A DNA stretch of 54,484 bases, from positions 1-54,484 of the forward strand of contig WJLW01000111.1 of assembly GCA_014728295.1 (NCBI GenBank), given 5' to 3'. A program made the position numbers and the translations under genes. The notes beneath the pieces are model-generated. The model worked only from the letters and a program-made list of their open reading frames with translations. It was not told the DNA's origin and searched no databases. Below, piece by piece: positions 42,279-51,156 of this stretch. Positions within the stretch are counted from its first letter, which is position 1; each line of letters begins with the position of its first letter. The DNA comes from Chitinivibrionales bacterium. Lineage in GTDB: Bacteria > Fibrobacterota > Chitinivibrionia > Chitinivibrionales > WJKA01.

Positions 42279-44378
42279 ATGACATTTTCGCAACTGCGAC
42301 ACCGGTTCTCATTGCTAATGCTGGCCGGCTTGCTGCTTGCACAATGCAGCGCGATAAAAGGCACGGCGCCGGAGAATTATCAGGAGGGCCTGGCTAAATT
42401 GCAAGAGGGCAGCCATGAAGATGCATACAACTATTTCGAAGCGGCAGCAAAGAAGGATGTGGAAAATTCTAAATATCACTGGGCGGCCGCTCGCACCGCG
42501 CCCCATCGCAATGCCGCCTACTTTCACACGAAAGCCGCATGGGACAACGGTATGAAAGAGTATCCGGTGCTTCTTACCTATGTTAAGCTTTCTTTCAACA
42601 CGCAGGAAGAGCAGAAAAAGGATCTGGCTCTCAAATTATTCGAGCAATTGCCTGATTCGCAGCGGACGCCGGAGGCAAAAGCAGGGCTGCATTTCAGTTT
42701 CAAGGACTATGAGCAGGCAATTGAAATCTGGCAAAAGCTGCATGCTGAGCAGCCGGATGCCAAGTATATAAACAATATTGCGCGAGCGCTGATGTTGTCC
42801 GATCAAAGCGATCAGGCCGTGTCTCTGCTTAAGCAGGCCCGCGAGCAAAACCTGCTGAATGAAACCGGGTACGCGTTGCTGGCCTCGAATTTTGCAGTTA
42901 TGTATCGCTACAAAGATATCGATGCCTTGTTCAACGAGATGATTTCCAAAGGCATGTATGCAAATCAGGCGCATTTTCTGCACGCCATGTACACCTTCAT
43001 CCGCGGCGACAAAAATGATGCTGCAACCATGCTTGACAATCTCATCGAACGCTTTCGCAGCAAAGACACACTTTTGTTGCGCAAGGCCGAATTGCTCCGT
43101 ATCCATCTCAAAGCCTACACCAAAGAGGGCGACTGGATCAAGAACTACGCACAGCAACTTGAAAATAAGGACGACGTCGGATATCGCTACGCGCGCACGC
43201 TCTTTGCCCGGCTCACGAAGCAGGACACGGTTATCGAGCCGCTTGAAAAACTCGTTGCCCGGGCACCCTACAGCAATTTCGTCAGGCTCGATCTGGCCCG
43301 CGAATACGCGCGCTGCGAACACTACGAGAAGGCGGAAAATGTCTACAAACGGCTTCCACTGTCGATCCGGCTGTCACCGACGGTCCTGGTCGAATATGCT
43401 ACGGTAGCCTCGCGACGGGGTGAGGATGATCATGCGCTGGTGCTGTTGAGTTCCATGCACAAAAAGGGAATGATGACGCGTCCCTCACTGGAGATGTTCC
43501 GCGACTTGACCTTTAAGAAAGATCTGCTCGAAAAAAGCAGGGCCGCGCAGGAATTGCTCGAGAAATCGTTTCCCCGGGATGTTGCTGTCCGTTGGAGCCG
43601 GGGGATCATGCATATCCGGGAATCAAAACTCGATTCGGCGCGGGCGATTTTCGGATTGCTGGCAAAGGAATACCCCGACGAAACGCGCTTCGCGTCTGCG
43701 CAAGCTTCGATTCTTCTGCAAATGGAGAGATATCAACAGGTCGTGGATATGATTGCACAAAAAAAGGATGCTCCACCGCAGCTCAGACGTTTGCAGGCAC
43801 GCGCCCTGCGCAAAATGGAAAAATACACCCAGGCCGATACCGTTTATCGTGACATATTGACGGCTGAGAGCTCGCCTGCCACGCAGATGGAGTATGCCGA
43901 ATTTCTGGTAGCCGATTATAATAAGCCGGAACAGGCGGTTTCTTTTTATCGCAAGCTCATATCAAAGCAAAGCCCCAAAACGAAACAGGACAGCGTACGC
44001 GACGCTACGGTGATGAACAATCTGGCCTGGACCTTGCTGCAGTCAACCAGTGCCAATTTTGCCGACGCATTATCGGTGGCCGAAAAAGCCTATGAACTCG
44101 CATCCGACAATCCGCATGTGGTTGACACCTACGCCACCGCTCTGCTCAAAGCAGAAAAGGAGAAAGATTGTATCAAGCTGCTGGAGAACAACGCACTTGG
44201 CTTAAAGGAGCCGAAACTCCTGCACCTGCTCGGCACTGCATACGAAAAAACCGGCAATATCAACAAAGCCGTTCGCACGTATCAACAGGCCGCCGAACTC
44301 ACCGATTCCTCCAAAGCTCTCAAGTTCGATCTCAGCGAGGAAGATATTCAGACGCATGTGCAGGGGTTGCTGGAGTGA
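42279..44378 (+). CDS. Exported TPR-repeat protein
   Basis: The 699-residue protein starts one base after the hypF stop. The first 30 residues form a signal sequence ending LLLAQCSAIKG; the cysteine could be lipidated although Gln at -1 is atypical. The rest is tetratricopeptide repeats throughout (AYNYFEAAAKKDVENSKYHW, KALKQ-like helices, final repeat IYEKTGNINKAVRTYQQAAE type). It resembles the large TPR scaffolds of polysaccharide export or exosortase systems (PrsT-like), in line with the polysaccharide genes that follow, but it lacks enough length to equate them. Confidence 0.78.
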   Translation: MTFSQLRHRFSLLMLAGLLLAQCSAIKGTAPENYQEGLAKLQEGSHEDAYNYFEAAAKKDVENSKYHWAAARTAPHRNAAYFHTKAAWDNGMKEYPVLLTYVKLSFNTQEEQKKDLALKLFEQLPDSQRTPEAKAGLHFSFKDYEQAIEIWQKLHAEQPDAKYINNIARALMLSDQSDQAVSLLKQAREQNLLNETGYALLASNFAVMYRYKDIDALFNEMISKGMYANQAHFLHAMYTFIRGDKNDAATMLDNLIERFRSKDTLLLRKAELLRIHLKAYTKEGDWIKNYAQQLENKDDVGYRYARTLFARLTKQDTVIEPLEKLVARAPYSNFVRLDLAREYARCEHYEKAENVYKRLPLSIRLSPTVLVEYATVASRRGEDDHALVLLSSMHKKGMMTRPSLEMFRDLTFKKDLLEKSRAAQELLEKSFPRDVAVRWSRGIMHIRESKLDSARAIFGLLAKEYPDETRFASAQASILLQMERYQQVVDMIAQKKDAPPQLRRLQARALRKMEKYTQADTVYRDILTAESSPATQMEYAEFLVADYNKPEQAVSFYRKLISKQSPKTKQDSVRDATVMNNLAWTLLQSTSANFADALSVAEKAYELASDNPHVVDTYATALLKAEKEKDCIKLLENNALGLKEPKLLHLLGTAYEKTGNINKAVRTYQQAAELTDSSKALKFDLSEEDIQTHVQGLLE

Positions 44379-44448
44379 GTTGGATATGGATGGATGGATG
44401 AAACAGACGTTACCCTGATGATTCCTTCGATATCGGAATTGAATGCCA

Positions 44449-44607
44449 GTGTAATATATCTCAAATAAGTGTGTGTTTGCGAGGAGCTATTTTCGTTCCT
44501 GTTGGGGCGCGAAGATGGCGAATACCGGGTGTATTCAACTGATGAGCAACGAAGACAGGGATGAAAAGGGCCCGTGGTAGCATATTCGTATTTGAGATAC
44601 ACTACAC
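44449..44607 (-). repeat. MITE-like repeat, copy C
   Basis: This 159-base element has the best-preserved ends: GTGTAATATATCTCAAATAAG at the left and the inverse GTGTAGTGTATCTCAAATACG at the right (17 of 21 matching). The interior is the reverse complement of copy B. No open frame for a transposase is inside. Confidence 0.88.
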
Positions 44608-44609
44608 AA

Positions 44610-44711
44610 GGCATTGCAGGGCTGAAGGCCCGGAACACACCAGCCCGAGACTTCAGGCCCGGGACAGAATGATTCCAAAACCTCATCAGCCCTGAAAGGG
44701 TGAGATATTTC
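44610..44711 (-). repeat. Dispersed palindromic repeat, family 2, copy 2
   Basis: On the minus strand this matches 13083-13181 over about 99 bases. CAGGGCTGA near one end is the exact inverse of TCAGCCCTG near the other. It lies two bases from MITE-like copy C. Confidence 0.8.
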
Positions 44712-44788
44712 TTTTGATTCTCCTCAATCGCCTGTTTTATATTTCAAATCAACAGTCTTGCTAATTCAGACAGTTGCATTAAAATTCG

Positions 44789-45280
44789 ATGGGTGCTGAT
44801 AAAAAAAAATCCGGGACGAAAGGGAAATCCAGAAAACTGGATCCGGAGCTGCCTCTGTCCGAAAAGATCGCTTCGATATTTGCCTCGAAAAGCCTCAAGT
44901 ATTCGTTCTTCGATCAAAAACAGTTCAACATACATCTCAAGCGCGAAACCAAACGGTGCGAACGCTTTAGCAAAGCGGCAGTGTTGCTTCGTATCGATGT
45001 CACTTCTCTCATTAAAAAGTGCGAGCAGACGGATGCGGTGGAGCGACTCTCCGCATTGGCACTCATCAAGAAATGCATCAATATTCTCTTCAGCAATACG
45101 CGTGACATCGATCTCAAAGGCTGGTACAGAGAAGGCCATGAAATCGGGGTGCTCCTGATTGATATTGAAGTGCCGAACAAAGATGATATCGCTGAAAAAA
45201 TGGGGGCAAAGCTCTTTAAAAGCTTGAATTCCGAGCTGGATGATGATATCATTGTGAATACAGAAGTCATTGCACATTAG
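44789..45280 (+). CDS. Free-standing GGDEF-like regulatory domain protein
   Basis: This 163-residue protein has a Lys-rich start followed by a domain clearly related to the N-terminal domain of the sugar transferase encoded 370 bases downstream: shared patterns are L-x2-E-x2-R-x2-ER, a DV/NI strand, RDID-[LV]-[KR]-GWY and the following IGV strand. The fold resembles a degenerate GGDEF domain without the GGDEF signature. It has no membrane helix. It may regulate or scaffold the sugar transferase, or be a duplicated piece. No good ribosome binding site is visible before ATG 44789. Confidence 0.7.
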   Translation: MGADKKKSGTKGKSRKLDPELPLSEKIASIFASKSLKYSFFDQKQFNIHLKRETKRCERFSKAAVLLRIDVTSLIKKCEQTDAVERLSALALIKKCINILFSNTRDIDLKGWYREGHEIGVLLIDIEVPNKDDIAEKMGAKLFKSLNSELDDDIIVNTEVIAH

Positions 45281-45648
45281 CATTTTGTTAGCTAAGTAGT
45301 TGATTCTGTTTGTGTTTTTCATCAACTGCCGGCGCAGGGATGATTGCATTTGTGAGTATTATATTTTATATTGATATGTTGTTTGAAATACCAAAAAGCC
45401 CCCAGCATGTGGTGAGGAGCATCTTTGAGGCAGCGGGTATTTCGGCAATGAAAGCCCGATAGGAGGCAATCGGGTTAAATCGAGCAGAGATTGTTTGGCG
45501 ACAATCGGCCTTATAAAGCGTGGGGGGGACTATCATGCTTGTTCGGGGCTGAATACGTTGCTACCTTCTTCGTGTCATTTTGATACAAAGTCATCCGCTC
45601 TCAATAGGTTGCTTTTTGTACACGGAAAGAACAGAAGGGACGCACAAG
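45281..45648. other. Leader region with hairpin before the sugar transferase
   Basis: About 370 bases with no reliable gene. CCCGAT (45455-45460) and ATCGGG (45469-45474) form a hairpin around eight bases within a purine-rich stretch (about 45400-45480). The structure might belong to a longer leader RNA. It does not match the cyclic-di-GMP riboswitch core that I know. Confidence 0.3.
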
Positions 45649-46848
45649 ATGGACTCGGCAGCAGTTTGTCTACCGGGGCAGGACCATGCAGCTCCGGTAA
45701 CCAGAGGCGAGGGCGAATCTTTCCCCGGCGATTACAAAACATCTGCAAAGCTGGAAGATACGTTCTATGACGCACGTGATTTCCAGAAAATGCTGCTCAT
45801 GGAGCGGCAGCGAACGGAGCGCTCGGGTGAATCATTCCTGTTTGTAACCGTAAATATCTGGCACCTCTTTCAAAAGGATGTTCCCGAAGCAACCAAGGCG
45901 GAATGCCTTGACGCGATACGGGCCGCTTTAAATGAAGCCCTGCGCGATATTGATGTTCGGGGATGGTACAAGCCCGACTATATTATCGGGGTGGTTTGCC
46001 CGGGAGTTGATGCCGTTCACCAATACGTTGTCGGCGATAAAATAAAAAAAATGCTGAGGCACAAGCTCGGAGCGCACTTGTCAAAATTTCTGGTGTTCAC
46101 CTGGCGCATGTTTCCGTTTCAGGAAAGCATTGACGGTGAAACGCAGATCATTCCGCTGGATCTGATAGCTCCCAAATTTTACTTCGATCCCGCACATGCC
46201 CGCCTGCACGGCAAGACGGCCCTGTTTCTGAAACGGGTGCTTGACATTGGCGGAAGCCTCACGGCAATCATCTTGTTCTCGCCTTTTTTTCTAATCATCC
46301 CGATTCTTATAAAGCTGACGTCCAAGGGGCCGGTCATTTTCAAGCAGGAACGTGTCGGTCGCAGCGGTAAGCTTTTCAAATTCATGAAATTCCGTTCCAT
46401 GTATGTCAATAACGATAGTTCCAAGCATCGCGAATTTGTCGCACAATTCATTGCCAATAAAATCAAAGCCGAGGATCCCGGCGAAAAAGTAACCTTCAAA
46501 ATCAAAGATGATCCGCGCATAACCAGGATCGGCAAAATTCTGCGCGCAACCAGCCTGGACGAATTTCCACAGTTTTTCAATGTTCTAAAAGGTGATATGT
46601 CATTGGTCGGCCCCCGTCCGCCCATTCCCTACGAAGTTGACGAGTATGATGTCTGGCATAAAAGACGGGTGCTGGAAGTAAAGCCCGGCATCACCGGCCC
46701 GTGGCAAATTTACGGCAGAAGCAAAACCACCTTTGATACTATGGTCAGAATGGACATAAATTACATCAAAAACTGGTCGCTCTGGTTGGATATCAAGATT
46801 ATCATCAAGACGCCGCTTGTCATGCTATTTGATAGAGGGGCGTGCTAA
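45649..46848 (+). CDS. Undecaprenyl-phosphate sugar transferase with GGDEF-like N-domain
   Basis: The protein of 399 residues starts at ATG 45649 with AAGGGA upstream; the frame extends 23 codons further without support. Residues about 45-160 form a GGDEF-like domain (RDIDVRGWYKPDYIIGVV). A transmembrane helix follows KRVLDIGGSLTAIILFSPF. The bacterial sugar transferase domain shows KQERVGRSGKLFKFMKFRSM, TSLDEFPQFFNVLKGDMSLV and VKPGITGPWQI. It should transfer the first sugar-phosphate to undecaprenyl phosphate at the inner membrane, starting repeat-unit synthesis for an exopolysaccharide or O-antigen. Confidence 0.92.
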   Translation: MDSAAVCLPGQDHAAPVTRGEGESFPGDYKTSAKLEDTFYDARDFQKMLLMERQRTERSGESFLFVTVNIWHLFQKDVPEATKAECLDAIRAALNEALRDIDVRGWYKPDYIIGVVCPGVDAVHQYVVGDKIKKMLRHKLGAHLSKFLVFTWRMFPFQESIDGETQIIPLDLIAPKFYFDPAHARLHGKTALFLKRVLDIGGSLTAIILFSPFFLIIPILIKLTSKGPVIFKQERVGRSGKLFKFMKFRSMYVNNDSSKHREFVAQFIANKIKAEDPGEKVTFKIKDDPRITRIGKILRATSLDEFPQFFNVLKGDMSLVGPRPPIPYEVDEYDVWHKRRVLEVKPGITGPWQIYGRSKTTFDTMVRMDINYIKNWSLWLDIKIIIKTPLVMLFDRGAC

Positions 46849-47178
46849 GTCTATATTATCACTCTCGCATAGTTCCGGCTTTATTGGCAGTTTATCTGTA
46901 AATGCGTTTTTCAGCTCACTGAGCCCGAAACGCTGTTGCAGCAAACGTGGCGCTATTCGCATGCGTCGATAGAATACTAAGCTTGATTTATTTTGCTTTT
47001 TTCTATCCCGTAGGGGGCCGGTGCCGCTGATGGGGGAAGGGTGCGTCCGGTGATAGTCAGAGGGCAGAAGCTGTGGATATCGTATCGCAGATTTTCCGCT
47101 CAGTAGAAATTCTGACATCTGACTTCTGATTAAGACATTAATTCAAGTCTACAATAAATTTCTACCCGGGAGGATTGG
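46849..47178. other. Intergenic, with a repeat-like GC-rich segment
   Basis: About 330 bases before the oxidoreductase gene. GTGCCGCTGATGGGGGAAGG at 47021-47040 resembles 54457-54480 near the right edge. The last 50 bases are AT-rich and may hold the promoter of the downstream genes; no gene is apparent. Confidence 0.35.
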
Positions 47179-48183
47179 ATGTTAAAAATTGGTGTTGTCG
47201 GCTATGGATACTGGGGGCCGAATATCGTCCGCAACTTTAATGCTCTGGATGATAGCGAGGTCGCCTTTGTCTGCGATCAGAATCCGGAAGTGCTTAAAAA
47301 AGTCTCGAAGCTATATCCGAATATCGAATGCCTCACCAGTTGTGAAGAAGCTCTGGCTTCCAATTCGATCGATGCCCTCGCCATTGTCACGCCGGTCTCG
47401 ACTCACTATCCGCTGGCAAAGAAAGCCCTCGAGCAGGGTAAGCATGTTTTTGTCGAAAAGCCGTTTACCGTCACGACGGCTCAGGCTGATGAATTGTGCA
47501 ACCTGGCCGAGCGGAAAAATCTCGTTATCATGGTCGATCACACCTTTCTGTTCACCGGAGCCGTACGCAAAATCAAAGACATTGTTGACAAAGACGAACT
47601 CGGCAGCGTGCTTTACTACGATTCTACCCGCGTCAATCTTGGACTGTTTCAGCATGACGTTAATGTCGTCTGGGACCTGGCGCCGCATGATTTTTCGATC
47701 ATGAACTATGTGCTCAAAGACAAACCCACCGGCATCGTCGCAACCGGAAAGGCGCATGTGGGAGAATTTGAGAATATTGCCTATATCACCGTCTACTTCG
47801 ACAACAACCTGATCGCCCACTTTGCCGTCAACTGGCTCTCACCAGTAAAGGTACGCAATACGCTGATCGGCGGCGAACGCAAAATGCTGGTATGGAATGA
47901 CGTCGATCCGGATGAAAAGATCAAAATTTACGATAAAGGAATCGATGTAACCTCCAAGGAGGGCATCTACAAACTGCTTGTCAGCTACCGCTCCGGCGAT
48001 ATGTACGCCCCACGCGTCGATCCGATGGAAGCGCTCAAATTAGAAGCGAACTATTTCGTCGATTGCGTTGAAAAATCCGAAAAACCCTTCAACAGCGGAA
48101 TCGAGGGCATGCAAGTTGTCCAGATGCTCGAGGCATGTAACGAATCAATCAAGGCCGGCGGGAAAGTGGTGAAACTGGATTAG
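47179..48183 (+). CDS. Gfo/Idh/MocA-family sugar oxidoreductase
   Basis: The protein of 334 residues begins with the Rossmann motif GVVGYGYWGPN, and the family EKP triad follows (GKHVFVEKPFTVT). DHTFLFTGAVRKIKDIV leads into the C-terminal alpha/beta domain. Such enzymes oxidise or reduce nucleotide-linked sugars at one carbon using NAD. A GGGAGGA site precedes the ATG. It is not the WbpB-like dehydrogenase of the same locus, which is encoded at 52348, so it may act on a different sugar or step. It may be co-transcribed with the acetyltransferase gene downstream, although a 330-base gap with a repeat separates them. Confidence 0.9.
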   Translation: MLKIGVVGYGYWGPNIVRNFNALDDSEVAFVCDQNPEVLKKVSKLYPNIECLTSCEEALASNSIDALAIVTPVSTHYPLAKKALEQGKHVFVEKPFTVTTAQADELCNLAERKNLVIMVDHTFLFTGAVRKIKDIVDKDELGSVLYYDSTRVNLGLFQHDVNVVWDLAPHDFSIMNYVLKDKPTGIVATGKAHVGEFENIAYITVYFDNNLIAHFAVNWLSPVKVRNTLIGGERKMLVWNDVDPDEKIKIYDKGIDVTSKEGIYKLLVSYRSGDMYAPRVDPMEALKLEANYFVDCVEKSEKPFNSGIEGMQVVQMLEACNESIKAGGKVVKLD

Positions 48184-48283
48184 CATGCTTGACTATCTCG
48201 AGCGACAGAGTGATGAGGCGATCTTGATTGCTGAAGGAAATTTAAGGTTATAATTCCCGCAGAGACAGGGGCTATAATGTGGC

Positions 48284-48353
48284 ATTCCCGTGCAGGCGGG
48301 AATCTACTTTGCCCAAGAACAGTAGAAACCCGATCAGGTCGGGTATGACAATC
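48284..48353 (+). repeat. Dispersed repeat, family 4, copy 2
   Basis: Two hairpins: ATTCCCG (48284-48290) with CGGGAAT (48297-48303), and CCCGA (48329-48333) with TCGGG (48339-48343). The same modules occur in inverted order at 35101-35152. Confidence 0.65.
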
Positions 48354-48507
48354 ATATCGTCATTCGGGTGGAAATGAGAAGCCAATATCGTCCTGGTACA
48401 AGGGAAGCAAGTCTGAATAAAGAAGCAAGCATATATCAGGTTCCGGAATAGTCCTTCGAGTATTCTGCGCGGAGCAACAAGCGCATTACCACAATCGTAA
48501 GGAATAA

Positions 48508-48984
48508 ATGATGGAAAATTTCAACACAATCGCACCCGATGTCCAGTTTGGTGACAATGTCAAACTGGCAAAATTCATCAATTTGTACGGCTGTGCAATC
48601 GGCGATTATTCAAAAGTTGGCACCTTTGTCGAAGTGCAGAAAGGTGCGAAGATCGGCCGATACTGCAAAATACAGAGCCATTCCTTTATCTGTGAAGGCG
48701 TGACCATCGAGGATTATGCTTTTATCGGACATGGCGTTATGTTTACCAACGACAAATATCCCCGCGCCGCCAACCCCGACGGTTCCCTGCAAAACGATGC
48801 CGATTGGGAGGTTATCCCGACCCACGTCAAAGAAGGGGCTTCGATTGGCTCCGGTGCAACGATCATTTGCGGTGTTACTATCGGCAAAGGCGCGGTTGTC
48901 GGTGCCGGAGCGGTGGTAACCAGAGATGTCCCCGACGAAACCATCGTCGTCGGCAATCCCGCTAAAGTGCTGCGGAAGCTCTAA
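48508..48984 (+). CDS. wbpD: WbpD-like hexapeptide N-acetyltransferase
   Basis: The protein of 158 residues is built from hexapeptide repeats that form a left-handed beta-helix (INLYGCAIGDYSKVGTFVEV, IGSGATIICGVTIGKGAVVG). The His in FICEGVTIEDYAFIGHGVMF and the VTRDVPDETIVVGNPAK end are typical of amino-sugar acetyltransferases such as WbpD. In the UDP-di-N-acetyl-mannuronate pathway WbpD acetylates the 3-amino group made by WbpE. Two adjacent ATGs occur at 48508 and 48511; AAGGAA lies just upstream. Confidence 0.82.
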   Translation: MMENFNTIAPDVQFGDNVKLAKFINLYGCAIGDYSKVGTFVEVQKGAKIGRYCKIQSHSFICEGVTIEDYAFIGHGVMFTNDKYPRAANPDGSLQNDADWEVIPTHVKEGASIGSGATIICGVTIGKGAVVGAGAVVTRDVPDETIVVGNPAKVLRKL

Positions 48985-49077
48985 ACACATGCATCTCTCT
49001 GCGCCATCAAGGCAGTGCCGACACGCTTACAAATCAGCTATGGCGAATACCTCCTTCGCACCAGATCAAATATCAGC

Positions 49078-49139
49078 GCCATCTGTGATATCTGTAGATA
49101 ATCTTTTCTTTTGGGTGTCATTTCGTGCATTTAGTGGGC
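49078..49139 (+). repeat. Dispersed repeat, family 3, copy 1
   Basis: About 62 bases with CATCTGTGATATCTGTAGAT and TGTCATTTCGTGCATTTAGT. It matches the reverse complement of 53343-53402. It lies directly before the FemAB-like start codon. Confidence 0.75.
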
Positions 49140-49143
49140 CAGT

Positions 49144-50178
49144 ATGACCTATCACCTGATTAATCCAATCACCCACCCGACCTGGAACACCGACATCGCC
49201 GCCTTCCCGCAGGCGACGATATTCCACACATCGTTGTGGGCGAAGGTATTGCAGGAAGCCTACCGCTACCAACCGCTTTACCTGACCAAACTTGACAACA
49301 ACGAAATCATCGCCGTATTTCCCTTTTTTCACATACATTCTTTGCTCACCGGCAAGCGTGGAGTGTCAATCCCCTTCTCGGATTACTGCCCGCCACTCAT
49401 CAAGCATGAGATTGACGAAGCAGAAATTCATCACGAAATTGCCCGCCTGGGGCGCAGCCGGAACTGGCGTTACTATCACGTCAAAGCCTGGCAGGACGTG
49501 TATCGATCCCAAACTCCCAACTCATCCTACTATCTGCATACCATCGATCTCAGCCCGCCCCTGGCCGAGCTTAAGAAAAAATGCCGCACCAATACCCGAC
49601 GCAACATAAAAAGGGCCAATGAATCCGGCATCTCGATTCAGAAAATCAACTCCCGGCAGGGGATCAGGATCTTTTACGAGCTGCACTGCGCCACCCGCCG
49701 GCGTCATGGCCTGCCGCCCCAGCCGATTGACTTTTTCTACACCATCCTCAACGAGCTTATCTATCCGGGTTTTGGCGCCGTCTCGGTCGCATTTTACCGG
49801 GATTCTCCGGTTGCGGCAAACATGTACTTCGAATTCAACCGCAAGGCGCTTTACAAATACGGCGCCTCCGATGACGAACACCTTGAATTCAAACCCAATG
49901 ACGCCCTGATGTGGGCGGCGATTAAGGAATATCAAAAACGCAAATTTAGGGAGCTGTCGCTGGGCAAAACGGAAATGGACCATGATGGACTCAGGCATTT
50001 TAAGCAGGGATGGGGGACAGAGGAAATCAAGGTGCTCGACCATAAATATAGCTTCAAACGTGATGCCTTTGTCTGTGTATCTGCACGACAAACAACTATA
50101 CCCAAAACATTAACCAAATTGCTGCCGCAACGGATGCTCGTGCTCTTTGGTAAGCTCCTTTATAGACACATAGGCTGA
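49144..50178 (+). CDS. FemAB/GNAT-like acyltransferase
   Basis: A protein of 344 residues. The second half has the GNAT/FemAB features seen in exopolysaccharide loci: CRTNTRRNIKRANESGISIQ, then IFYELHCATRRRHGLPPQPI and a final strand-helix (LSLGKTEMDHDGLRHFKQGW). Members are thought to transfer an amino-acid or acyl group to a surface glycan or to act in exosortase-linked systems. No membrane helix. It lies between the acetyltransferase and deacetylase genes on the same strand. Confidence 0.75.
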   Translation: MTYHLINPITHPTWNTDIAAFPQATIFHTSLWAKVLQEAYRYQPLYLTKLDNNEIIAVFPFFHIHSLLTGKRGVSIPFSDYCPPLIKHEIDEAEIHHEIARLGRSRNWRYYHVKAWQDVYRSQTPNSSYYLHTIDLSPPLAELKKKCRTNTRRNIKRANESGISIQKINSRQGIRIFYELHCATRRRHGLPPQPIDFFYTILNELIYPGFGAVSVAFYRDSPVAANMYFEFNRKALYKYGASDDEHLEFKPNDALMWAAIKEYQKRKFRELSLGKTEMDHDGLRHFKQGWGTEEIKVLDHKYSFKRDAFVCVSARQTTIPKTLTKLLPQRMLVLFGKLLYRHIG

Positions 50179-50190
50179 CAGGTGGCATAA

Positions 50191-51129
50191 TTGGTTTACA
50201 TGGAGAATGTCTACAGATTTTATTATAGTATACGGCCGATAATCCCGCGATCGCTTCAGCTTTTTCTCAGACGTCAGCTTGCCCGATATAAGCGAAGCCA
50301 ATGCTCTAATATATGGCCGATCGATCCGCAAAGCGCAAAGCCTCCCGAAAACTGGCAGGGGTGGCCCGACGGCAAACAATTTGCTTTCGCACTCATGCAT
50401 GATGTTGATACGCAGAAAGGGCATGACGACACAGTCAAGCTTATGCGGGAGGAGAAAAAAATCGGTTTTCGGTCAAGCTATAATTTTGTACCCGAACGCT
50501 ATGCCGTCGACCGAAAGATTCTCGAAGAGATAAAAGGCAGCGGTTTTGAATTAGGCGTGCATGGCCTGAACCATGACGGTAAATTATTTAAAAATTATCG
50601 CAAATTTATTTCCCGGGCATGCAAAATCAATCGATATATGACCGACTGGGGCGCCAAAGGCTTCAGCTCGCCGTCCATGCACCATAATCTTGCCTGGATG
50701 CATAAAATACAGAGCGGCTATGGCACGACCATGTTCGATACCGATCCCTTTGAGCCGCAATCCGATCCGGCGCGTACGGTTTTCCCGTTTTCTGTTCAGT
50801 ATAACCATGCCAAAAAGGATCGGGCTTATATCGAAATCCCGTACACTCTACCGCAGGATCATCTTTTGTTTATCATATTGCAGGAAACAAGCATTGAAAT
50901 ATGGAAACAAAAACTTGACTGGATTGCCAAAGTGGGCGGCCTCGCATTGCTGAATACGCACTCCGATTACATGCGCTTTGACAGCTCGAAGCACAATAAT
51001 GAGATCTATGACGCTGATCTGTATTTGTCATTTCTTAACAATGCCAAGGTAGCCTACGCCGATAGCTGCTGGCACGCTCTGCCGCACCAGATTGCTGATC
51101 ACTTTCGCACTTTGTCGCCTGGCCAATAA
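50191..51129 (+). CDS. NodB-like polysaccharide deacetylase
   Basis: The protein of 312 residues probably starts at TTG 50191 (AGGTGG 5 bases upstream) or at ATG 50200. The N-terminus has a short hydrophobic/basic stretch. The NodB-type motifs are FALMHDVDTQKG (catalytic base region), ELGVHGLNHDG and the late NTHSDY. Zinc- or metal-dependent removal of acetyl groups from an amino-sugar polymer or its lipid-linked precursor is likely. It follows the FemAB-like gene by 12 bases. Confidence 0.82.
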   Translation: MVYMENVYRFYYSIRPIIPRSLQLFLRRQLARYKRSQCSNIWPIDPQSAKPPENWQGWPDGKQFAFALMHDVDTQKGHDDTVKLMREEKKIGFRSSYNFVPERYAVDRKILEEIKGSGFELGVHGLNHDGKLFKNYRKFISRACKINRYMTDWGAKGFSSPSMHHNLAWMHKIQSGYGTTMFDTDPFEPQSDPARTVFPFSVQYNHAKKDRAYIEIPYTLPQDHLLFIILQETSIEIWKQKLDWIAKVGGLALLNTHSDYMRFDSSKHNNEIYDADLYLSFLNNAKVAYADSCWHALPHQIADHFRTLSPGQ

Positions 51130-51156
51130 ACCCAACTCTCCGAAAGGATATCTCGC

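Noticed and set aside
44348..44686. Minus-strand open frame of 112 codons
   Set aside because: It consists of two dispersed repeats (44449-44607 and 44610-44711) read as protein.
45400..45480. Cyclic-di-GMP riboswitch (GEMM) before the sugar transferase
   Set aside because: The hallmark GGGCAAACC-like segment and the tetraloop/receptor pairing are absent; only one simple hairpin is visible.
46825..47118. Minus-strand open frame of 97 codons between the sugar transferase and oxidoreductase genes
   Set aside because: Composition looks non-coding, part of it is a repeat-like segment, and no ribosome binding site is apparent.
42279..51129. Exosortase (XrtA/PEP-CTERM) locus
   Set aside because: TPR, FemAB-like and deacetylase proteins recall that system, but no exosortase, PEP-CTERM protein or chain-length/export genes are present.
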